A stretch of 64,000 nt of DNA from Lysinibacillus fusiformis (GTDB lineage Bacteria > Bacillota > Bacilli > Bacillales_A > Planococcaceae): contig NZ_CP041696.1 in assembly GCF_007362955.1 (NCBI RefSeq), positions 310,001 through 374,000 of the forward strand, in the 5' to 3' direction. Under the pieces are notes generated by a model that saw nothing but the letters and a program-made list of their open reading frames with translations, made no database searches and was not told the origin of the DNA. The position numbers and the translations under genes are program-made. This document shows positions 58,898 through 64,000 of this stretch, piece by piece (positions within the stretch are counted from its first letter, which is position 1; every line of letters starts with the position of its first letter).

Positions 58898-58966
58898 GTC
58901 GTTAATCGAGATTTGTCAAAATACAAATCACCTATATTAAGGGGAGGAATAACACTTCCTCGATAA

Positions 58967-58999
58967 AAACGTTCGTTCGCAAACAGAACAAACGTTTAC
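58967..58999 (+). terminator. Terminator of the toxin gene
   Basis: aaacgttcgttc / gaacaaacgttt stem followed by a T-run; convergent secreted-protein gene lies just beyond. Confidence 0.75.
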
Positions 59000-59012
59000 T
59001 TTTTATCAAGTA

Positions 59013-59651
59013 TTAATTTGTGGAAATAAAAAAGCCCAGGCTCAAAATTAATTGAGTATCTGGAATTTCTACATATACTGTTTCATTATAGCTATAATTT
59101 TTTAGAACTCCATTTACAACTATACTTTGAGTTAAAACCCCTTTTATATTTATCCCAACTGATCTGCCACCATCTAGTTTTTGTGTTGTATAACTACTTT
59201 GCGACCATGACCAAGAAGCATCTCCTGTAGATCTAGATGTTACACTAATTATATCAATCATACCATTGCTCAAAGTGGCATATGAAATAGTAGCTGATAG
59301 ATTTGCAGCAGTAGTTGTGGCAAACTTACCTGTTTTATTAGTTGTAGTACTTGATGATAGAGCATTTACAACTTGTGTAAGTTGATTATTATCTTCTGTT
59401 GAATTAGAGCTAGAATTAGTAGTTGCTTGTTCTAAATATTTAACTGCTTCTTCAATAGAATCGAATTCAAGAGGGATAACTCCTTCTGGAATTTCTGTTA
59501 CAGTTTGAAGATTAAATTTTTCATCTAGTTGGTCCATTGTTGTAATGGACGTTGTTTCTACAGTTTTACTTTGTTCTTCCGCAAATGCAGGCGCTATACT
59601 AGTGCTAGCTAAAGCTAATGCTGATGCTGTTAATAATTTCGAAAATTTCAT
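59013..59651 (-). CDS. Secreted Ser/Thr-rich protein, possibly 3'-altered
   Basis: 212 aa. Signal peptide MKFSKLLTASALALASTSIAPAFAEE (cleavage near 24). Acidic N-terminal part (TMDQLDEKFNLQT..IPLEFDSIEEAVKYLEQ), a Ser/Thr/Asn-rich linker (75-115), then beta-rich SATISYATLSNGM.. to YVEIPDTQLI. The last codons read through the left arm of a terminator sequence (same as at 14508), so the natural 3' end may have been lost. Convergent with the toxin gene. Not recognised. Confidence 0.62.
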   Translation of the reverse strand: MKFSKLLTASALALASTSIAPAFAEEQSKTVETTSITTMDQLDEKFNLQTVTEIPEGVIPLEFDSIEEAVKYLEQATTNSSSNSTEDNNQLTQVVNALSSSTTTNKTGKFATTTAANLSATISYATLSNGMIDIISVTSRSTGDASWSWSQSSYTTQKLDGGRSVGINIKGVLTQSIVVNGVLKNYSYNETVYVEIPDTQLILSLGFFISTN

Positions 59652-59732
59652 AAAATACCACTCCTATTTTTAAAATTTAAGTATATTATTAAATCCGTAT
59701 GAAATGGTGGGATATGATCGGGAAAAATTAAG

Positions 59733-59760
59733 ACCACCCATCGCGGAGTGGTCTTTTCAT
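59733..59760 (-). terminator. Hairpin terminator
   Basis: gaccacc / (g)agtggtc stem with T-runs on the minus strand; tandem with the next terminator. Confidence 0.55.
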
Positions 59761-59815
59761 CTAAGCCTAAGACATTGATAAACATCCTATCCGCATGTCA
59801 ACAAACCATAAAAAA

Positions 59816-59845
59816 TAGCCCCCTTAACAAATAGTTAAGAGAGCT
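59816..59845 (-). terminator. Terminator of the secreted-protein gene at 59864
   Basis: agccccctta ac / gttaagagagct stem, then T-rich on the minus strand, directly after the stop codon. Confidence 0.7.
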
Positions 59846-59863
59846 AAATTAATTCCTAATCTA

Positions 59864-60643
59864 TCACTTATCTCCAACTGGCTTTAATAGATTTGCTGGA
59901 ATAAAATCAAAATTCTTATCTCCCACCATCAAAAAACCATTGATCTCAATTCCTGGTGAATAAAAGACAGTTCCCTTCAACTCTTTTCTAGAGTATCTTG
60001 TTATCACTGGACCATTGTATAGCTCTGTATCTTCTGTTAATACATAAGAGCCTTCATTTCTTGTTATCTTTTCAAAAATTCGAATATCAGTGCTATCAAG
60101 AATACCGGTATTAATTACAGGTCCTCCTTCAATATCTCCTGCACAATAATGGCGATATAATTTGCCCTTCTCAATAGAAACTAATAATAATGATGGAGTG
60201 CAAACCTCTTCAAGTTTTCCAACTTTTAAATTCTCACCATATTTGATGTAGGAATATGGAAATCCAGGATTTTCAACACCAAGATGATTAATCATGACAA
60301 ATGCCGGATTGTTATAGAAAGATGTACGAATATCGATTGGTACTTCTTTGAAAACTACCAAATCTGTTGCTTGTACCCGATATTGCCCCATTTGATAGAA
60401 TGTTTTTCCATCGTATTTCTCAATATCATACGTTTTAAAGAAATTATTACGCTTAACCATCAGCGAATCAAACGTACCATCTGAATTTTTCTTGTATACC
60501 TTGATGTCTTTTTTAAAGGTCATTTTTCCAGTTTGCCCTTTTACAACTTCTGCTCCATCATACATCACTTTTGCTTCTGATTTTGTTGGATTTACTACCG
60601 CAAATACAAGTACTGCTAGTAACACAATAAATAATCTTTTCAT
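59864..60643 (-). CDS. Secreted protein, unknown
   Basis: 259 aa from ATG 60643 (MKRLFIVLLAVLVFAVV) after AGGAGGAG. Signal peptide to about residue 24 (KSEAKV). Mature part has repeated short beta modules (KGQTGKMTFKKDIKVYKKN, DLVVFKEVPID, TRNEGSYVLTEDTELYNG) resembling SH3-like wall-binding repeats, but no catalytic motif. It may be a surface or spore-related protein. Not recognised. Confidence 0.6.
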   Translation of the reverse strand: MKRLFIVLLAVLVFAVVNPTKSEAKVMYDGAEVVKGQTGKMTFKKDIKVYKKNSDGTFDSLMVKRNNFFKTYDIEKYDGKTFYQMGQYRVQATDLVVFKEVPIDIRTSFYNNPAFVMINHLGVENPGFPYSYIKYGENLKVGKLEEVCTPSLLLVSIEKGKLYRHYCAGDIEGGPVINTGILDSTDIRIFEKITRNEGSYVLTEDTELYNGPVITRYSRKELKGTVFYSPGIEINGFLMVGDKNFDFIPANLLKPVGDK

Positions 60644-60769
60644 TATTCTCCTCCTACACAGTTTTATCTTAAAAAACATAATATCTTAGTATTATATACT
60701 AGTAATCTAATATCCTCCCAACGAATGTTAAAAATCCAAATATGAATGTAACCTATAGGAGGAATGACA

Positions 60770-60970
60770 ATGAATGAAATGGGGGAAAAGATACGAATTG
60801 CTCTCATTAAAAAGGGCATGACTTTAACACAACTAGCTGAAAAGCTAGAGGTATCTCAGCCAAATTTATCGAAAAAATTGAAACGAAATAAAGAATTACG
60901 CAAAATTGCAGAGTTGTTGGATATGAAGTTTGAAGCTTATTTTATAATGGAAGATGGTACAAAGATATAA
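60770..60970 (+). CDS. Small Cro/CI-type HTH regulator
   Basis: 66 aa from ATG 60770 (7 nt after AGGAGG; an ATG at 60764 is 1 nt from it). HTH_3: IALIKKGMTLTQLAEKLEVSQPNLSKKLKR. The usual few residues after KLKR are shorter than in most relatives (RNKELRKIAELLDMKFEAYF follows at once). Phage-type or plasmid-type regulator. Confidence 0.75.
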   Translation: MNEMGEKIRIALIKKGMTLTQLAEKLEVSQPNLSKKLKRNKELRKIAELLDMKFEAYFIMEDGTKI

Positions 60971-60991
60971 ATCAACTGTGGAGGACTAACC

Positions 60992-61149
60992 ATGTTTAAA
61001 CGACTGATTAGTAAAAAGAAGCGACAGCTCAAGAAGCAAGCAAAAAGTGCATTGTCTGAAGCAACCGGGATTAAACCTATAAAGATCAAGAAGCCCCTAA
61101 ACCTTTAATTAAAGAAGAAACGAAAACCGTCATTGAAACGGACAATTAA
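60992..61149 (+). pseudogene. Small basic protein gene with one-base frameshift
   Basis: ATG 60992 after GGAGG gives MFKRLISKKKRQLKKQAKSA then LSEATGIKPIK; a stop ends the frame at 61108. With one extra A in the AAA run at about 61083 the frame continues as DQEAPKPLIKEETKTVIETDN to 61149. Both the basic start and acidic end look coding. Probably a broken phage-type small protein; an indel error is the alternative. Confidence 0.6.
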
Positions 61150-61253
61150 AAAACTATTCTAAAACAGATAACTAATTACGGTTGTCTGTTTTTCATATGT
61201 ACTTTTCACTCCGAATTACCTAAAATGGAAATATAGAGGGAGGAATTATTGAA

Positions 61254-62261
61254 ATGAAAAAATTAATTTTTAGTGCTGCATTAGTATTAAGCTTGGGATT
61301 AGCTGGTTGTGGGGCAGATTCATCAAAGGAAGATAAACCTAAAGAGAATGGTGCTAAAACTGAAGAACCACAAAAAGTTTTGGCTAAAACAACGGATGAT
61401 GTAATTAAACATTTTAAAGATGATGGTTTAGAAATAGGAGAAGTTTCTGATTTACCAAATGATGAATTCGGTAATATCCGCAAGGAAGGAAAAAGAGTTT
61501 TAATTCCTTCTCTTGGTGATGATTCAGGTGGTCGATTATTCTTATTTGATAGTGAAGAAAACTTACAAAAAGCTAAAAGTTACTACGATGAATTAGGTAA
61601 TTCAGGACCAATGTTTTATTCACACACACATCGAAGTGGCTTATTCTTAATTCAAATGAATGGCGATATGGAAGATAATGAATTCGCTAAGTATGCAGCT
61701 TCACTTGAAAAAGCTGTAACAGGTTCTACTAACGTTGAAATCAAAGAAGAAAGCAAAGTAAATAAAGCAGATAATCTAACTGTAGCTAATGTCAATGATG
61801 TAGTAAAAGATGACTTTGCAGGTACATATACTATCACTGATTTGTATGAAGCACCAACTGATAAATACAAAAGTGCTGATGTTGAGTTTTCTATTGATGA
61901 AATTAAAACAGCTAAATTAAAAGCAGAAAATCCTGATTTGATTGAAACAGCCGCTGAAACAAATGTCCTTATCCTATCTATGACAGGAGAAAATTTATCT
62001 GACGACACAGTTGATTTTCATCCTAACACAGCTAAAATGACTACTGATACAAAGCGTCAAATTGAAGCGAATGTCATGATTTCTCCTTTTGAATCTGAAT
62101 TTATTGGAAAAGTAATTCAAAAGGGTGAAGTAATTTTTGATTTAGGAGAAGAAGGCTTAGATGGCGTCAAAGAATTAAAATTTGTTTTTGATAGCACTTC
62201 AAAAGATAACAGATTTGTTGGGGAAAAAGTAACGGTAGTTGTACCAGTAAATAAAAAATAG
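61254..62261 (+). CDS. Lipoprotein, unknown function
   Basis: 335 aa. Lipoprotein signal MKKLIFSAALVLSLGLAGCG with acceptor C19. Charged linker, then a folded domain (DDVIKHFKDDGLEIGEVSD from about 42; RLFLFDSEENLQKAKSYYDEL) and a second beta-rich domain (about 180-335, VNDVVKDDFAGTYTITDLY.. with a ligand-binding lipoprotein look). Not recognised at family level. GGGAGGAATT upstream; terminator 62262-62288. Confidence 0.75.
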   Translation: MKKLIFSAALVLSLGLAGCGADSSKEDKPKENGAKTEEPQKVLAKTTDDVIKHFKDDGLEIGEVSDLPNDEFGNIRKEGKRVLIPSLGDDSGGRLFLFDSEENLQKAKSYYDELGNSGPMFYSHTHRSGLFLIQMNGDMEDNEFAKYAASLEKAVTGSTNVEIKEESKVNKADNLTVANVNDVVKDDFAGTYTITDLYEAPTDKYKSADVEFSIDEIKTAKLKAENPDLIETAAETNVLILSMTGENLSDDTVDFHPNTAKMTTDTKRQIEANVMISPFESEFIGKVIQKGEVIFDLGEEGLDGVKELKFVFDSTSKDNRFVGEKVTVVVPVNKK

Positions 62262-62263
62262 TC

Positions 62264-62288
62264 ACCCATCCGAGTGGCTTTTTTATTT
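62264..62288 (+). terminator. Terminator of the lipoprotein gene
   Basis: gtcacccatc / gagtggc hairpin with a run of seven T right after the stop codon. Confidence 0.8.
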
Positions 62289-62574
62289 GATTCATAAAGT
62301 AATTTATTTCAAAAATAGTAAAATAAAAGAATAAAAACCATTGTAATTATATATACCTTGGTATACATTTTGAACTCTTTGAATTTTGAGATCCATTTGG
62401 TAATAGAGTGGAAATGATTCAAGAAATTTAAAATGATCTATTATTGTCCGAAATGTTAGTAAAGTCTCTAATGTCCTTAATCCTGTGAAAGAAACATATA
62501 GAATTTATCTAGCTCAACAGTTGAACAGAATTTACCTTCGATTCAACTGTTTTTCCTTCCTGTACAATATCTTT

Positions 62575-62736
62575 CTAGCATTTAAAAGGAATAATTTCAG
62601 TAACGATACACCCTGTTAGATTAGGGTAATCTGTATATAATTTTTCTATTGCTTTTTCTTCATTGTTTGCTGTAACGAAAGCACAAAGAATAATCTTTGG
62701 ATGATTTGCAAAGTGAAATTTTAATTTCCATCCTAT
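62575..62736 (-). pseudogene. Small phage-type gene with ATA at the start position
   Basis: 53 codons: GWKLKFHFANHPKIILCAF, VTANNEEKAIEKLYTDYPN, LTGCIVTEIIPFKC. AGGAGTG lies 8 nt upstream of an ATA where ATG is expected. Either the start is lost or ATA is used. The stop is followed at once by a gaaagatattgt motif. Not recognised beyond a phage-type small protein look. Confidence 0.45.
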
Positions 62737-62784
62737 CTAAATCACTCCTACACATTTTCTTTCGAATAATACTCAAAATGTTTA

Positions 62785-63039
62785 TTAACGTTGCAACAAA
62801 AAGATTCCATCTACTAATCTTTCTGAACCTAACTTAACTGTTCCTGAGTCAGTTAGATATTCTTCTTTATCCCACTTAACTTTTACGAAAAGACCACCAT
62901 GAGATATGCTTTCTACCGTACCTGTCGCTTCTACACCATCTCTTTCTTTGCATGTAATCACTCTGTTATCTTTTTGGTATAAAGGTAATTCCATTTTTCT
63001 ATTGTTAATGTTAAATATCTTAGTTCGTATTATTACCAT
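62785..63039 (-). CDS. Small phage-type protein
   Basis: 84 aa, basic start (MVIIRTKIFNINNRKMELP), then a beta-rich KOW/Tudor-like segment (GVEATGTVESISHGGLFVKVKW). Start unclear: ATG 63039 has only a weak GGATAG; Met16 is an alternative. Follows the ArpU-like gene. Confidence 0.55.
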   Translation of the reverse strand: MVIIRTKIFNINNRKMELPLYQKDNRVITCKERDGVEATGTVESISHGGLFVKVKWDKEEYLTDSGTVKLGSERLVDGIFLLQR

Positions 63040-63066
63040 CTATCCTTTCTGAACAATATCTTTCAA

Positions 63067-63468
63067 TCACCCATTTACACTCTCCGCGTATTTATACTTA
63101 ACCATTTTCATAATTTGTGCATGTTTGTTATAAATGTAATTTGGACTTTTATCTAACTCATCTGCAATGGATATAAGCGTTTTACCCTCCACGTGATGCT
63201 TGTACAATATCTGATTATCTAACCCTCTGAATGAACTAATCAGTTTTTTCATTTCCTCTAAGTCATTCATTTTATGTGCTAATTCATGTTCAGCAGCTTC
63301 GATAATTTCTTCTAATTGAGCACCATGGCTTTCAGAAGTTAATTTTACTTTTGTTAAGTCACCATATACCAATCGTTTTAATTCCTTTTTGCTACGTTCG
63401 AGTTTAAATTCGATGTCTGCAATTTCATCCTCTAATTTTTGATAGTTCTTTAACCATTCATAATGCAT
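63067..63468 (-). CDS. Phage ArpU/RinA-like transcription regulator
   Basis: 133 aa from ATG 63468 (AGGTG upstream; a GTG at 63477 is in frame). N-terminal coiled coil (KLEDEIADIEFKLERSKKELKRL), second coil (AQLEEIIEAAEHELAHKMNDLEEMKKL), then a sigma-70-region-4-like HTH: ISSFRGLDNQILYKHHVEG and LISIADELDKSPNYIYNKH. The family activates late genes in Gram-positive phages. Confidence 0.75.
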   Translation of the reverse strand: MHYEWLKNYQKLEDEIADIEFKLERSKKELKRLVYGDLTKVKLTSESHGAQLEEIIEAAEHELAHKMNDLEEMKKLISSFRGLDNQILYKHHVEGKTLISIADELDKSPNYIYNKHAQIMKMVKYKYAESVNG

Positions 63469-63501
63469 GTGCAGCACCTATCTTGTTTGTTTATTCTTTA
63501 C

Positions 63502-63806
63502 TCATATTGTGCAGTAATAAAATTGGTTTTAAAACCCAATTCATGTTAACCTTAAAGCGTGATTAGATTTACATAATTTAGGGGTGTGAAAAATGCTTGG
63601 TAATTTACGTTTCTATACGCAAATTGTTTCAACAATTTTAGCTATCATCTTTGTTTTCATGAATTTTTTGGGGCATTGGTCAGCAGACAGATTCTTTCAA
63701 ATCGTATTTTTCTTTGGTATGGTATTCGCTATTTTCAGTGCGGGTATTGAAACGGAAAAAAACTAAAAAACAGAAGCTGATTGGAATATTCTAATCGGCT
63801 TTATTA
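63502..63806 (+). repeat. 300-bp duplicated segment, copy B
   Basis: Nearly identical to 20649-20955; begins ctcatattgtgcagtaat and ends at the gattggaatattctaatcggc hairpin. The two copies are about 43 kb apart in the same orientation. Confidence 0.9.
63593..63766 (+). CDS. Small two-helix membrane protein, copy B (shortened tail)
   Basis: 57 aa, same as the protein at 20739 except T30S, V35F and a tail ending TEKN because the A-run has one A fewer. The two membrane helices (about 8-27, 34-53) are intact. Terminator hairpin follows at 63778-63802. Confidence 0.65.
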   Translation: MLGNLRFYTQIVSTILAIIFVFMNFLGHWSADRFFQIVFFFGMVFAIFSAGIETEKN

Positions 63807-63956
63807 CTACACAATATCTTTCTGTTGAATTAATTCCTTCAGTAGTTTTAGTGCCTGTTTTTTAGATTTTTTATCTAAAACATCACCTTTATCAACATTT
63901 ATAAGTAGTACCGTATTTTGAATTTCCTTTAGTTTTTCAATTGTTTTTTCATCCAC
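63807..63956 (-). CDS. 49-aa hypothetical protein
   Basis: GTG start at 63956 with GAGG upstream: VDEKTIEKLKEIQNTV, then LLINVDKGDVLDKKSKKQA and LKLLKELIQQKDIV. Helical and charged. Phage-type small protein; not recognised. It ends in the motif region gaaagatattgtgtag. Before it, 63965-64000 encodes the end (VIERFCSEMRLC) of another frame that enters from the right edge. Confidence 0.5.
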   Translation of the reverse strand: MDEKTIEKLKEIQNTVLLINVDKGDVLDKKSKKQALKLLKELIQQKDIV

Positions 63957-64000
63957 TTAGCACAACCTCATTTCTGAACAAAATCTTTCTATTACTCCGT

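Overview
The window looks like chromosomal DNA of a spore-forming, low-GC Bacillaceae/Planococcaceae species, most probably Lysinibacillus. The evidence is the Bacillus-type gene order hemW-hrcA-grpE-dnaK-dnaJ-prmA-rsmE-mtaB and rpsU-nfeD-floA-yqfC-yqfD-phoH-pgpH-ybeY-dgkA-cdd-era, the sporulation genes (yqfC, yqfD, YjcZ-type peptides, coat/exosporium-like proteins), a perfect CIRCE element, a SigW-type promoter, and an Mtx2/Mtx3-like (ETX/MTX2) pore-forming toxin of the kind known from L. sphaericus. No rRNA, tRNA or CRISPR array was seen.

Layout. 1-12.6 kb is a conserved core on the minus strand: era (cut by the window edge), cdd, dgkA, ybeY, pgpH, phoH, yqfD, yqfC, a small membrane protein, floA, nfeD, rpsU, deoC and mtaB. 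12.6-28.5 kb is an accessory island that separates mtaB from rsmE. It holds a decayed HxlR/nitroreductase pair, small secreted proteins, a collagen-like exosporium protein, a Fur-box siderophore-binding lipoprotein, phage-type genes, two YjcZ peptides in a field of repeated hairpins, a chimeric remnant of a large serine recombinase joined to a PAPS-reductase-like gene, a duplicated spore-envelope locus, an IS3-type remnant and a 300-bp element with 13-bp terminal inverted repeats. 28.5-36.6 kb returns to the core: rsmE, prmA, dnaJ, dnaK, grpE, hrcA (CIRCE) and hemW.

36.6-56 kb is a variable chromosomal stretch: chromate transporter, DUF5643-type ectodomain protein, polysaccharide deacetylase, a PLP decarboxylase overlapping a chemoreceptor gene, a TetR/NAD-epimerase pair with matching operator-like sites, a yqeY gene away from its usual place beside rpsU, an FNT-channel operon, cysteine synthase, an MDR oxidoreductase, GNAT, VOC, cupin and a cation-diffusion facilitator. 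Three copies of a structured repeat of about 85 nt and several older remnants (ABC-F ATPase, DUF5643 paralogue) lie between them. 56-64 kb is a second accessory island with small phage-type genes, many frameshifted, the Mtx-like toxin, secreted proteins, a lipoprotein, a Cro-like regulator, and a 300-bp segment that duplicates one in the first island about 43 kb away.

The core genes form the standard heat-shock/translation-quality and membrane-stress/sporulation operons. The islands carry spore-surface, secreted and phage-derived functions. Single-base or dinucleotide frameshifts are frequent in the islands but absent from the core genes read here, which favours real gene decay over sequencing error. 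No complete prophage is present: capsid, terminase and portal genes were not seen.
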